Shown here piece by piece: positions 30,928 through 41,672 of a stretch of 64,000 bases of DNA. Both the position numbers and the translations under genes were made by a program. The notes beneath the pieces were generated by a model. It was not told the origin of the DNA, searched no databases, and worked only from the letters and a program-made list of their open reading frames with translations. Every line of letters starts with the position of its first letter. The first letter of the stretch is position 1. This DNA comes from Lithobates sylvaticus. Taxonomy: Eukaryota > Chordata > Amphibia > Anura > Ranidae. The stretch lies in the NCBI GenBank assembly GCA_028564925.1, contig CM053026.1, positions 130,856,150 through 130,920,149 of the forward strand, given 5' to 3'.

Positions 30928-31252
30928 ATGCCCCGTACACACGGTCGGAAATTCCAACCACAAAATCCGTCTGACTTTTTCCGACGGATTTTGTCCGACA
31001 CTGGTGTTACACACACACGGTCGGACAAAGTTGTCGGAAAATCTGATCATTCTGAACGTGGTGACGTTTGTTGCGTACGACAGAACTACGTAGAGGCTAT
31101 TAGCCAATAGGTTTGGTCTCGTCATTTGATCTGTGCATGCGTGGCACTTTGTCCGTCTGAATTCTCTACACACGATTGGAAAAAGTCCGATTGGATTTTG
31201 TTGTCGGAAAATTTGAACACTGATGCCCCGTACACACGGTCGGATTTTCCGA
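30928..31252. mobile_element. MITE, ATGCCCCGTACACACGG family, rearranged copy 2
   Basis: A left terminus ATGCCCCGTACACACGGTCG lies at 30928. A second terminus of the same sequence and orientation lies at 31223, where the family would normally show the inverted right end. The interior (GTCGGAAAATC, GTGACGTTTGTTGCGTACGAC, CCAATAGGTTTGGTC) matches copy 1 inverted. The second terminus, ending GATTTTCCGAC at 31252, abuts the Tc1 remnant. Either two copies overlap or one copy was rearranged on insertion. Confidence 0.75.
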
Positions 31253-31600
31253 CTTTCTGGCCACAATTCTTCCATGAAGACCACATCTGGGCAGACTTCC
31301 CTGGACAGTAGGTGGGTGTACCTTAGTCCCACTAGTTTCTGCCAATTCTGTGCTGATGGCACTACTGGACATCTTGCAGTGTCAAAGGATAGTAAGCATG
31401 ATGTGTCTTTCATCTGCTGCATTAAATTTCCTTGGCCGACCACTGTGTCTACAGTCGTCAGCTTTCCTTGTTTCTTTGTGCTTCTTCAAAAGAACTTGAA
31501 TAGCACATCTTGAAATCCCTGCCTGCTTTGAAACCTTTGACTGGCAGAGACCTTGCTGATGCAGCACATTGTGTCTTGGTGTTGTGATCAGCCTTGCCAT
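31253..31600 (-). pseudogene. Tc1 transposase, N-terminal paired-like DNA-binding region
   Basis: The minus frame 31600-31382 reads MARLITTPRHNVLHQQGLCQ then SKVSKQAGISRCAIQVLLKK, a helix-turn-helix region, followed by SGRPRKF, the GRPR-like hook. A shifted frame continues with SSSAISTELAETSG and CGLHGRIVARKS, matching the segment before the catalytic core of Tc1 proteins. At least one frameshift lies near 31380. No DDE residues remain. Confidence 0.8.
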
Positions 31601-32002
31601 GGTCTATTACCTGTGCCAGGAAACTGTCTTCCACAACCTCACCTTAGTAGCAGAATTTGGCTGTTCCTCACCAAGTTTTAAGCCTCCTACACAGCTGTTT
31701 TTGTTTCAGTTAATAACTTTGTTTTAACCTACATATGAAATTCATTATCAGTAGTAATTCTACAAAATTACTGACTTTGTGCAAGTGTACAAAGTGTGCA
31801 TGTGTAAGAACCTATGCTGGCTTGAAGCCAAAGGGTAGTCACACCAAATATTGATTTGATTTAGATTTTTCTTCTGTTCACTCACTTTGGATTTTGTAAA
31901 TTGATAAAAATAAACATATGGAACAAAAAAATATTAATAAATATTGTATCTTTTTGAAAGCATTTTCTCTTCACACCTGCCTAAAACTTTTGCATATTAC
32001 TG
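31253..32002 (-). mobile_element. Tc1-like transposon remnant A, 3' part missing
   Basis: The minus-strand 5' terminus, at plus positions about 31970-32002, reads CAGTAATATGCAAAAGTTTT and is flanked by TA (32003-32004), as for Tc1/mariner elements. The transposase N-terminal half follows, until the sequence is cut at 31252 by the MITE terminus. The catalytic half is absent. The other end was not found on the far side of the MITE. Confidence 0.8.
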
Positions 32003-32124
32003 TATATCATTTGCTTTGAAGTGGAGTTAGTCTTTCATGTATAATGGTTTTGCACTTTATTTTCTTTCCAAAAATATGATGAAAAAATATACATGTTGTT
32101 GCGAGCTGTGGTAATGCATTTTAA

Positions 32125-33357
32125 CCACTTCAGCCCCGGAATATTTTACCCCCTTAATGACCAGAGCATTTTTTGCGATTCGGCACTGCGTTGTTTACCT
32201 GACAATTGCGCGGTCATGCGACGCTGTACCCAAACAAAATGATGTAATTTCTTTTCTCACAAATAGAGCTTTCTTTTGGTGGTATTTGATCACCTCTGTG
32301 GTTCTTATTTTTTGCGCTATAAACAAAAAAAGACTGACAATTTTGAAAAAAAGTTATATTTTTAATTTTTTGATATAATAAATATCCCCCAAAAATATAT
32401 AAAAAAACGAATTTCTTTCTCAGTTTAGGCCGATATGTATTCTGCTACATATTTTTGGTAAAACAAATCGCAATAGGTGTATATTGATTGGTTTGCGCAA
32501 AAGTTATAGCGTCTACAAAATAGGGAACAGATTTATGGCATTTTTATTATAATTCTTTTTTATTAGTAAATTTTTATTGGGACTGCGACATTGCGGCGGA
32601 CAGATCAGACCCATTTGACACTATTTTGGGACCATTGACATTTATATAGCCACTGATTACTGTGTAAATGTCACTGGCAGGGAAGGGGGTTAAACACTTG
32701 GGGGCGATCAAGGGGTTAAATTTGTCCCTTCAGCGTGTTCTAACTGTAGAGGGGATGGGCTACCTAGGAAATGACAGAGATGACAGGGAGCAGTAGATCC
32801 CTGTCATGTCATTAGGCAAAACAGGGAAATCCCTTGTTTACATTTGCATTTCCCCATTCTGCCTCTCCTCATCGCAATTGTGGGCTGCCGACGGTGTGCG
32901 CCTGCCCACTAGCCTGGGATTACGAAGGGACGTACGGGTATGCCCTTTTACGCACCCGTGCCATTCTGCCAACGTACATCGACGTGTGGCGGTCAGGAAG
33001 CGGTTAAGATGCAGCGATTAAGATTTATATAGCCACTGATTACTGTGTAAATGTCACTGGCAGGGAAGGGGTTAAACACTAGGGGGCGATCAAGGGGTTA
33101 AATGTGTTCCTTCAGCGTGTTCTAACTGTAGAGCGGATGGGCTACCTAGGACATGACAGAGATCACTGCTCCCAATGACAGGGAGCAGTAGATCCCTGTC
33201 ATGTCATTAGGCAGAACAGGGAAATGCCTGGTTTACATTTCCCTGTTCTGCCTCTCCTCGTCGCGATTGCGCGCCCGCTAGCCTGGGATTATGAAGGGAC
33301 GTATGGGTATGCCCTCTTACGCACCCGTGCCATTCTACATTGACAGGAATCGGTTAA
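32125..33357 (+). mobile_element. TTAA-flanked non-autonomous element, copy 3, with duplicated 3' part
   Basis: The start CCACTTCAGCCCCGG follows TTAA at 32121-32124. The first end AGGAAGCGG precedes TTAA at 33004-33007. The block from TTTATATAGCCACTGATTAC at 32641 is repeated from 33024 (383 bp offset), with a second GGAATCGG-TTAA end at 33354-33357. The AAATAGAGCTTTCTTTTGG block is at about 32260. The flanks GTGGTAATGCAT (before 32121) and ATGCATTACCAC (after 33380) are inverted, so the element sits inside a palindromic host repeat. No transposase is visible. Confidence 0.75.
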
Positions 33358-33695
33358 GATGCAGATTTTACCATGCATTACCACAATGCACAGGTGTGAC
33401 TAGATCCCTAAAATGTATTTTTAAAGTGATGTATTATAGAATTTTGTTTACCCACACACACACATGTGTGCCTGTGTGGGGTTAAAAAAATAAATAAAAA
33501 TTAAACATCAGTTTAAAAACTTAAGGCCTAGTTTACACCTATGCATTGCAGTAATACAATAAAACGTGCATTTTACTGCACATTACTGCAACACACTGCA
33601 TCATGCACACTGTGGATCAATTTATGTTGAATGGCAAACCAATGCACTAATATTTTAGCGGGCATCAATGCACCTGAACTGCATCACACCACAAT

Positions 33696-33923
33696 CAGTG
33701 AGGAGCTCAGGCACGTTTGAACTTGCCAAGAAGCTGTCAAAGCCGACAACCAGTCATAGGCGATGACGGCATCCCCCACAACTGCACGTATACTTGCCCC
33801 CTGCATAAGTGGAGCAGGGAATGCCTCTGCTGCCTATGCTTGGCTGTCAATCTTGACAGCTTCCAAGCGGGATGGTCTAGGCGGGTTTAGGCTTGTCTCC
33901 GAACACGCTTGAGCTCATCCCTA
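33696..33923. mobile_element. hAT-type MITE, 228 bp, exact 8-bp duplication
   Basis: It is flanked by ACCACAAT at 33688-33695 and 33924-33931. Ends are CAGTGAGGAGCTCAGGC and the inverse of TAGGGATGAGCTCAAGC. It is in the same family as its neighbour at 33948-34418, which lies 24 bp away. Confidence 0.88.
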
Positions 33924-33947
33924 ACCACAATGCACATTTATGGTGTG

Positions 33948-34418
33948 TAAGGATGAGCTCAGGCATGTTCGCAAACAGCACGTGCAGAGCCCGCCAGGAA
34001 GTTGGCACTGGGGAGTGCTAATCACAAGCAGTGAGATATTTCCCGATCTCTGCAGTCACGCATCGGGACAATGAGGGTTATTAACGAAAGGCAAATCCAC
34101 TTTGCACTACAAGTGCACTGCAAGTGCACTTGGAAGTGCAGTCGCTGTAAATCTGAGGGGAAGATCTGAAATGAGGGGAAGCTCTGCTGATTTTATCATC
34201 CAATCATGCGCAAGCTAAAATGCTGTTTTTTTATTTTCCTTGCATGTCCCCCTTGGATCTACAGCGACTGCACTTCCAAGTGCTCCTGTAGTGCAAAGTG
34301 GATTTGCCTTTCGTAATTAACCCCCAATGTCTCACTGCTTGTGATTAGCGCTCCGCAGTGGCGACTTCCTGGCGGGCTCTGCACGTGCTGTTTGCAAACA
34401 CGCCTGAGCTTATCCTTA
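33948..34418. mobile_element. hAT-type MITE, 471 bp, exact 8-bp duplication
   Basis: It is flanked by ATGGTGTG at 33940-33947 and 34419-34426. Terminal inverted repeats TAAGGATGAGCTCAGGC and TAAGGATAAGCTCAGGC differ at one position. The inverted similarity runs inward through GCACGTGCAGAGCCCGCCAG. Its centre is occupied by another palindromic MITE (34072-34326). Confidence 0.9.
34072..34326. mobile_element. Innermost palindromic MITE (GCAAATCCACTTTGCACTAC)
   Basis: The left end has GAAAGGCAAATCCACTTTGC, then ACTACAAGTGCAC, then GGAAGTGCAGTCGCTGTA. The right end repeats all three inverted. It sits inside the loop of the 33948-34418 MITE between words that pair (ATCACAAGCAGTGAGA and TCTCACTGCTTGTGAT), so it interrupts a pre-existing palindrome. 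Confidence 0.8.
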
Positions 34419-34560
34419 ATGGTGTGATGTGCTGTATTACAAAAATTGGTCAACACTTTTGGCTATGCTGTGGTCCATTTTGAACAGGCTGTCCCTTTGC
34501 AATATTATTAAAACATGATACAAATGTGTATTAATGCACCTTTTGAAAACACAGCAATCC

Positions 34561-35679
34561 AGTGAAAAGTGTACATTGGCCCAAAACAAACATGTAAAAT
34601 CAAGTGATATAAAATAATTGTAATCTCTCCAGTGGCTGTTTGTTTGTTAAGTAAATATATTATTAGAGGAACTGTGATTGATTTTACAATGGAGAAAATC
34701 AGGTATAGCATAGTGTGCACATGTCAGGTGATCAGTTTATCCCGTCACAGTAGTCACCATCCAGAAATCACAATGATGAGTTACCCTCCTCTGTGATCCG
34801 CAGCTGTTCCTAACCACCCAATGATGGAGCTACAGTGTACACTTTCAGGGATATGCTGCACATGGTGCTGACTTCTGGCTGAGCAGGAAAATATTATCTA
34901 ACCAGCTGCTGAAATATGTGTGAATATATATGTAAACACATTTAAGTAAAATATACGCCTGTGTTAAAATACAAATAGCAAAGAAGGCATTTTTATTGTT
35001 AGAAAAGTTTTATTACACTAGTGATGCATCAAAGAAATTCTTAAGTCTAGTTTACATTTTCTCCACAGCAAAACAAAACACATTGTCAGATTTTATGAGT
35101 ACTCTGGAGATAGCAACACAACAGCTATTTACATACAACAGATGTCGAGAATTATTTATTTCAAGAAGATGGATATTTTCCACACTCAGAGACTCTATGG
35201 CTATATAAGATTAAACAAATATGTGAAAGTGTAGAATTTCTTGATAGTTTGAAAAAATATTTATTTGAATTCAAATTATATACTTTATAGGTCATGTATT
35301 ATTCCATTATTATGAGTGGTTATCAAGCTTGTTAAAGTAAAAAAAAAAAAATAAATTATATTATATTTTGTTGTTTTGTTGTATCCAATCAAGAGCTTCA
35401 GGCATATGGTGTTTTAGGAAAAATGTAATGCATATACTAAAATTATACTAAACAGTATCCTTATTCTCTGAAAATGATTCATACACATCCACTACCCAAT
35501 TTAACTGTTTCCCAAAACAGCTTAATCCAAACCATGCTGTAAATGTTAACAAACTGCTTGTGCTCTCAACTGAACTATCAAACCATTGAATGGCTGGTGT
35601 CATAACTGATCACATCTACAGCACCATGGCAACTTCAGATCAAACGGAGGCTGAGATGGCAGCTTTCTTTGCTCTAAAG
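34561..35679. other. AT-rich non-coding stretch
   Basis: No repeat family or credible reading frame is recognised. A 13-base A-rich run lies near 35340. The frame 34996-35208 has no recognisable domain. Confidence 0.5.
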
Positions 35680-35962
35680 CAGGGGTCTCCAAACTTTGTA
35701 AATAAAGGGCCAGTTTATTGTCCTTCAGACATTGCGGGGACCAGACTGTGGTTCCCCAGGAGTAGAAAATGCACCAGCGTTAGTGGGATTAAACAACAAT
35801 GCCTCTGAGTTGTTGGGCTGCCCTGAATCCAGCGTGCTTTCACAACGGGCATTCAGTGCTGCAGGAGGTTTTGTTACAGATCATAGAACGTGTCTGTCCA
35901 CAGACTCCGTGGACCACTTGACTTTTATAAAAAATGAATCAGTCCTTGATTACCAGCTATGA
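35680..35962 (+). mobile_element. hAT transposon remnant
   Basis: It begins with CAGGGGTCTCCAAACTTTGT, the type of terminus used by hAT transposons and their frog MITEs. About 120 bp later it runs into sequence encoding the C-terminal dimerisation region of a hAT transposase. Most of the element is missing; only a 5' end joined to a 3' coding piece is left. Confidence 0.7.
35800..35962 (+). pseudogene. hAT transposase C-terminal dimerisation fragment
   Basis: The frame reads CPESSVLSQRAFSAAGGFVT, then DHRTCLSTDSVDHLTFIKN. This matches the P-S-S-x-x-x-E-R-x-F-S-x-A-G and V-D-x-L-x-F-x-x-N pattern of hAT-family C-termini, except that the usual SER is SQR. It has no start codon of its own and the catalytic domain is absent. 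Confidence 0.8.
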
Positions 35963-36102
35963 AGCCCCTGATGCTGATGTCACTGATTAAGTCTTTTTGG
36001 GATGTGGAATCTCTGCAGGACTTCGAGGCCGCCTAACTTTGAGGGTGTTCAATCATTTCGTCTGGAAGAATGTTTTTGGTATAGGTTTCATGGGCACAAT
36101 TA

Positions 36103-36662
36103 ACACCCAAAGAACAATTTTTCAGCACCTGTTTGACAGGTGCATATCATTGCAATTTTTTACAGCAAGGCCAATTCTTGCTTTCATCAAGAGATCCTCT
36201 ATAGGGTTACGGTGGGAAGGCACCACCGACACCCAAAGACCAATTTTTCAGCACCTGTTTGACAGGTGCATACCATTTCAATCTTTTACAGCGAGGCCAA
36301 TTCTTGCTTTCATCAAGAGTACCTCTATAGCAGGGGTCTCAAGCTGGTGGCCCTCCAGCTGTTGCGAACCTACAAGTACCATCATGCCTCTGCCTGTGGG
36401 AGTCATGCTTGTAACTGTCAGCCTAGCAATGCTTCATGGGACTTGTAGTTTCGCAACAGCTGGAGGGCCACTAGTTTCAGACCCCTGCTCTATAGGGTTA
36501 CAGTGGGAGGCGCCACCAACACCCAAAGACCAATGTTTCAGCACCTGTTTGACAGGTGCATATCATTGCAATTTTTTACAGCAAGGCCGATTCTTGTTTT
36601 CATCAAGAGTACCTCTATAGGGTGACGGTGGGAAGGCACCACTGACACCCAAAGACCAATTT
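36103..36662 (+). repeat. 126-bp tandem repeat, three to four units, one split by a MITE
   Basis: ACACCCAAAGACCAATTTTT-type unit starts are at 36103, 36229, 36519 and 36645. The spacing is 126, 125 (after removing the 165-bp insertion) and 126 bp. Each full unit contains CAGCACCTGTTTGACAGGTG, itself palindromic (CACCTGTTTGACAGGTG), and CTATAGGG. The open frame crossing it (35997-36620) reflects the repeat period, which is a multiple of 3, and has no known domain. Confidence 0.92.
36331..36487. mobile_element. hAT-type MITE, 157 bp, exact 8-bp duplication
   Basis: CTCTATAG lies at 36323-36330 and 36488-36495. Ends are CAGGGGTCTCAAGCTGGTGG and its imperfect inverse CCACTAGTTTCAGACCCCTG. Inner words CCCTCCAGCTGTTGCGAA and TTCGCAACAGCTGGAGGG pair exactly. 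It interrupts the second unit of the 126-bp tandem repeat, so it is younger than that array. Confidence 0.93.
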
Positions 36663-36779
36663 TTACGCACCCGTTAATTCTATCCAAAGTCAAAGTGACA
36701 CCAGAATGTATCCAAAAAATCTCTAATCTTGTTCCCAGTGTTCTACATTGTGGCTTTATCATACACACTGGCTCCCCTG

Positions 36780-37209
36780 CTGTTGCTGATCAAAATAAAG
36801 GCAGCGTGCAGGGAAAAAATGTTTTGGCTTTATAAATGCAATTATTGCTGCAGCAGATTCTGGACATGGTACAGATCTGCCAATTTACAGGTAGACTAAG
36901 GGGACCCCCCAGGCACTATATTGGAAGGAATGTTTCAATTTTATGCTTTCACTTTAAAAATCGAAAAATCACTGCTCAGTTAAAAATTAATTTTTTCACA
37001 AACTTTTTTTTTTATTGATAGACCCCTATAACCATTGTATGCCCAATTACTTGCATATAAGCCTTCAAAATGGGCACTTTTGATTTTTGAGGTTCGATTC
37101 CCATTGACTTTAATGGGGTTTAATGGGGTTCGTTATTCGGGTCCGAACTTTTGCGGTGTTCGAAAGTTCTGGTGCAAACTGAACAGGGGTTCCGTTCGGC
37201 CCACCCCTA
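36780..37209 (-). mobile_element. End of a frog element, inverted relative to 22554
   Basis: Read on the minus strand it starts TAGGGGTGGGCCGAACGGAA and continues with CACCAGAACTTTCGAACACC and AAAGTCAATGGGAATCGAAC, matching the terminus at 22554 in order. The inner part includes GGGGACCCCCCAGGCACTAT. No matching target duplication links the two ends, so they are probably separate copies. Confidence 0.55.
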
Positions 37210-38258
37210 GTTAACAACCACTTTAAAACAAATATAAAGAATTCTCTAGGAAGACTAAGAATTCAACCAACTGATTATTAAAACATTTTCTACACCCAGT
37301 GTCTGCGAACATTCTTAGGACCTCCAAAATAGTGGACCACAATACCATCGATGGACAACTGTCACTATTACTTATATTATTACTAATATAAAGGATTTTT
37401 CTTTGTTATTTTATTTCAGTTTTTTTTCTTTGTTCTTTTCTTTCTTTTCTATATTTCATAGTAGATCTTCTATACAAATGAATTGGTTATATTATCAGTT
37501 AAATACAAATTACTCATACATGCTTTCGCTATAAATGAATAATTTGGTAATAGTTGCCTATTTACATATATATTGTGATTAAAACTGCATGATATTTGGT
37601 ACAAAGACATTATAATATCAATGCAGTAAAAGGAAACATTGTTAGTGAGTTAGATACAAGCTATGTCTTCTACATACCTGATTTTTTTTATTTTTAAACC
37701 AGAGATTAATGTCACTTTACGCCACAGCTTTTGATACAGCAGGGAATGGTTAAAACTGCTGTCAGAATTTTATTTTGGTCTATTGAGGAGAATTTTCTGT
37801 CCAAAAAAACACAACATCAAATGAAAAGAAATCCCTATTAGGGATTCGGGAAAATCCCCTCTTAAATGGCTGTTTCTGCATGTCACTATTACAAGATCTC
37901 CTTTCATCTGCTGTACTGAGTATGACTGTAAAATGTTTAATTTATCATTAACTTGTCATTATGACATTGGTCACCAGAAGCATGCAAATATGATGCAGTT
38001 TATTTCAAAATGGCCCCCAAAGACCACAAATTGTTAACATTTTTTCTAGTCACTATTTAAAGTGGAACTTTACCCATAACAGTTTGATAACATTTAGGGG
38101 GTCATTTACGCGAGCTAATTAGCGCTAATCTCGGGAATTAGTGCTAATTAGCGCTAACTGCGGTAATTGGCGCTAAAACGTTTTTCACTATAGCGCTGGT
38201 GCAAAAATACTCTCAATTTTTTTTACTATAGCTCTCTGAAAATAGCGCCCAAACCCTT
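37210..38258. other. Non-coding stretch; ATTAGCGCTAA words near its end
   Basis: Nothing is recognised from 37210 to 38090. At 38100-38240 the words TTAGCGCTAA, TTAGCGCTAA and GCGCTAA recur and are self-complementary. This is likely a decayed palindromic repeat just before the next MITE. Confidence 0.5.
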
Positions 38259-38663
38259 ATGCCCTGTACACACAATCGGACTTTTCGACAACAAAAGCGT
38301 GAATTTTTGTTCAAAGGATGTTGGCTCCAACTTGTCTTGCATACACACAGTCACACAAATGTTGGCCAACAATTACGAACGTAGTGACGTACAAGTCGTA
38401 AGTGATATCTCCATTATGAACGCTAGTTATATCTCCGGCTCGTACTAGATTCTGAGCATGCGTGGACTTTTGTCCGACGGACTTGTGTAAACACGATTGG
38501 AAAGTCCGACAACAAACATTTGTTGGCAGAAAATTTGAGAACCTGCTAGCCAACATTTGTTGGCTGAAAGTCTGACAACAAATGTTCGATGGAGCATACA
38601 CACATCCGGACTTTCCGCCAACAAGCTCACATCCAACATTTGTTTGTTGTGTGTACAGGGCAT
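38259..38663. mobile_element. MITE, ATGCCCTGTACACAC family, copy 3
   Basis: It begins ATGCCCTGTACACACAATCG and ends TGTGTGTACAGGGCAT. GTCGGAC/GTCCGAC words fill the arms, and CCAACATTTGTTGGC is an internal palindrome. Same family as 3360 and 30928. An exact target duplication is not obvious. Confidence 0.85.
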
Positions 38664-39659
38664 AACTCTTGTTAGGACCATGATTATTGCACATGGAAAT
38701 AATGTTTAGAGCATGATATAATTGCCTTAATGATACTGAAATATGCAGTATATTGTTTAAAGGTAATCTGCTTTTAAACTGTGTGAAAAAGTGATTTCTA
38801 CACTGAAATATCTTTAAAAGTCTGAGAAGAGATACATTTTCTCTTTATAACTAGGTACCAACACAACTGAGCATGCTCAGACCTAAAAACAACTCTCATT
38901 TTAACTCCCATGGCTTTTTTACCAAGAGTTATAGTAAATACCAAAATGAGCGCTGGGTTAAAGAGCGTTATGTAGCCCAATGCAAGTTTCAGCCATTGAT
39001 TCTAATGGTACAATTGTAACTTCTCCAAATAAATCCTTTTCACGTTAAGATGAAATGTATCTTTCTCACAAAGAAATTGTCTTTGAAACAATGTTGCTTC
39101 TTTTTCATCTATAATGCTAGAATGTGTAATGTTTTCGTGTTTTGGTAAATATATATTTTTCTCTGTCACTTTCACTTGTTACTCTCCATCTCACAAAAAT
39201 CTTTACCCAAACTCACACAGGTGTCTTTACAAACCACAAACAATACCATTGCAAATGCAAATTTAAAATGAGTCTAAATTTTGTGTGTTTTTTATTATTT
39301 CCAAATAATCATAATTTGAGCCCAAAAAATGTGATATGTGTACCAACATCAGAAATAAAACAGTAATTCCCAAAAATCAGAGGGTAACATCACTATTCTA
39401 CACTCACACACCAAGCACCACCAAATATCACAGAATACATCAAGAAGAATAACTCCTGACTAATGTAATTCCACCACCTATATGTCCAAAGAAATGCAGT
39501 ATTTATGTCTATTTATGTGTAGGAGGGGTCCACGTGTGGCAGCTCAGTGTCTTAAAGGTTAGCATTTCCGCCCACCAGCACTGAGTTTCTGGGTTTGCAT
39601 CCCAAACATGCCACTTTATGTAGAGAAGTTCTGTTCTTTCTATGTTGGTAAACATAAAT
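38664..39659. other. Non-coding stretch, nothing recognised
   Basis: AT-rich DNA without repeat signatures or a credible frame. A CCA-rich, CACAC-containing part lies at 39400-39480. Confidence 0.5.
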
Positions 39660-40934
39660 CCTGATTCTCTTAAAAGGAGTGCTCTTAAAGCCTGATTGTT
39701 ACCTGTATAAAAGCCACCTGTCCACAGAAGCAATCAATCAATCAGATTCAAATCTCTCCACCATGGCCAAGACCAAAGAGCTGTCCAAGGATGTCAGGGG
39801 CAAGATTGTAGACCTACACAAGGCTGGAATAGGCTACAAGACCATCGCCAAGCAGCTTAGTGAGAGGGTGACAACAGTTGATGTGATTATTCACAAATGG
39901 AAGAAACACAAATTAATTGTCAATCTCCCTCGGTCTGGGGCTCCATTCCAGATTGTCGAGTTTCAATGATCATGAGAACGGTGAGGAATAAGCCCAGAAC
40001 TACACGGGAGAATCTTGTCAATGATCTCAAGGCAGCTGGGACCATAGTCACCAAGAAAACAATTGTTAACCAATTGTCCCCCTGCTCAAGGAAGCACATG
40101 CACAGGTCCATCTGAAGTTCGCTAATGAACATCTGAATGATTCAGAGGAGAACTAGGTGAAAGTGTTGTGGTCATATGAAACCAAAATAGAGCTCTTTGG
40201 CCTCAACTCAACTCGCCATGTTTGGAGGAGGAGGAATGCTGCCTTTCACCCCAAGAACACCATCCTCACTGTTAAACATGGAGGTGGAAAATTATGCTTT
40301 GGGGGTGTTTTTCTGCTAAGGAGACAGGACAACTTCCCTGCATCAAAGGGACGATGGACAGGGCCATGTACCGTCAAATCTTGGGTAAGAACCTCCTACC
40401 CTCAGTGGGGCCTTTGAAAATTAGTCATGGATGTGTATTCCAGCATGACAATGACCCAAAACACATGGCCAAGGCAAAAAAAGAGTGGCTCAAGAAGAAG
40501 CACATTAAGGTCTCCAGACCTTAATCCCATAGAAAATATGTGGAGGGATCTGAAGGTTCGAGTTACCAAACATCAGTCTCAAAACCCTAATGACTTGGAG
40601 AGGATCTGCAAAGAGGAGTGGGACAAAATGCCTCCTGAGATGTGTGCAAACCTGGGGGGCATCTACAAGAAACATCTGACCTCTGTGATTCCCAACAAGG
40701 GTTTTGCCACAAGTACTAAGTCATGTTTTGCGAAGGGGTGAAATACTTATTTCACTTATTAAAATGCCATGCATTTTTTTGAAATTCATTTTTCTGGATT
40801 TTTTTGTTGTCATTCTGTCTCTCACTGTTAAAATAAACCTACCATAAAAATTTCCCACTGACAAAATAATTTCTTTGTCAGTGGGCAAAAGTACAAAGTA
40901 AGCAGGGGAGCAAATATTTTTTTTTTCCTCACTG
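39660..40934 (+). mobile_element. Tc1-like transposon B, left terminus missing
   Basis: The 3' terminal sequence reads inward (minus strand) as CAGTGAGGAAAAAAAAAATA, TTTGCTCCCC, GTACTTTTGCCCACTGAC, ending at 40934 with TA at 40935-40936. The transposase region runs from 39763. Similarity to the family starts around 39660 (AAAAGGAGTGCTC, then GTTACCTGTATAAAAG), but the left inverted repeat is absent. This subfamily is widespread in fish and amphibians. Confidence 0.85.
39763..40719 (+). pseudogene. Tc1 transposase B, several frameshifts
   Basis: It starts [20 protein letters not shown] with the helix-turn-helix, then NLPRSGAP. A second frame from 39969 gives MRTVRNKPRTTRENLVNDLK. The core reads VLWSYETKIELFG, where the first catalytic Asp is Tyr (WSDE to WSYE). 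It continues with [21 protein letters not shown] and [15 protein letters not shown]. Part of the segment before the core (near 40073) and a few bases after KVS (near 40515, where VLEWPSQ is expected) are missing. At least three frame changes make it non-functional. Confidence 0.88.
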
Positions 40935-41672
40935 TAAAGGGGAGTACCAGCATGCACATTGGATTATGGAGGAGCACTAGTTTAAGTGAGATTGAGGGTT
41001 TAAGTTACACTTGCTTATCTGTAGCAAAATACCATTGCCAGTAGCATGCTGGCGTGAAATACAGTATCTCCCTTAGAAATTAAAGAGAAATATCAGTCCA
41101 CACATTGGATCACTGAGGAAGATAAAGAGTGGACACAAGCCTATGTGGAAAACTACCAAAGTTCAGCCCTTACAATTGAATGAACATTTCTAAATTATAA
41201 ATATAAAAGAACAAGTGTGTTTTGTATATTGTATTTACTACTGTTACTTTAACATGTTATTTAACTGTATAATGTGCAACCAAACCCAAGAACAAGAATT
41301 TAATATTTTGCACATTACCAGTTCTTCGATGTGGTGTCTTCATTCATTTTATTTTTTTATTTTTTTTAACTCACTTTCCATCCTAGTTCCACAATGCTTA
41401 CTCACAGTGCGGTATCAATGAAGGGGCAGCATTGTCACCCTAGAACAGGAAGTGTGTTAGGACTGCAGAACTCCTCCTATCCTCATCTCCATAACATAGA
41501 AGAGCAGTGTTCTGTAGTCCTAACACACTTTCTGATAACATTATTTGAGATAGCACTTCACAGTGCACAGGACAGGGGATTGCTCTGGATTTCTGGAAAA
41601 TTCTGCATGTATTTTGTATTTTTTTTGAACAGATATAACAAAAAACTTTCAATTTTATATTTCACATTTATA
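40935..41672. other. Non-coding stretch with a possible small inverted repeat
   Basis: CAGGAAGTGTGTTAGGACTG (41450) and CAGTAGTCC-like TGTAGTCCTAACACACTTTC (41510) are inverted, with a loop of about 40 bp. This is suggestive of a small MITE at about 41395-41535. Nothing else is recognised. Confidence 0.45.

Larger units (their letters stand above)
33528..34560. mobile_element. Outer palindromic MITE split by two hAT-type MITEs
   Basis: The outer sequence is 33528-33695, 33932-33947 and 34427 to about 34560. Rejoined, its CATCACACCA and TGGTGTGATG words face each other, so the inserts entered the loop of a palindrome. The left end reads AGTTTACACCTATGCATTG. The right end is uncertain. No coding capacity. 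Confidence 0.55.

Noticed and set aside
35997-36620. 207-codon frame
   Set aside because: It spans the 126-bp tandem repeat and a MITE. The period is a multiple of three, so the frame simply repeats.
22554-37209. One 14.7 kb element bounded by the inverted TAGGG-type ends
   Set aside because: The ends are diverged from each other and the flanking 8-mers do not match (CCTTACAG-like against GTTAACAA). Two separate copies are more likely.
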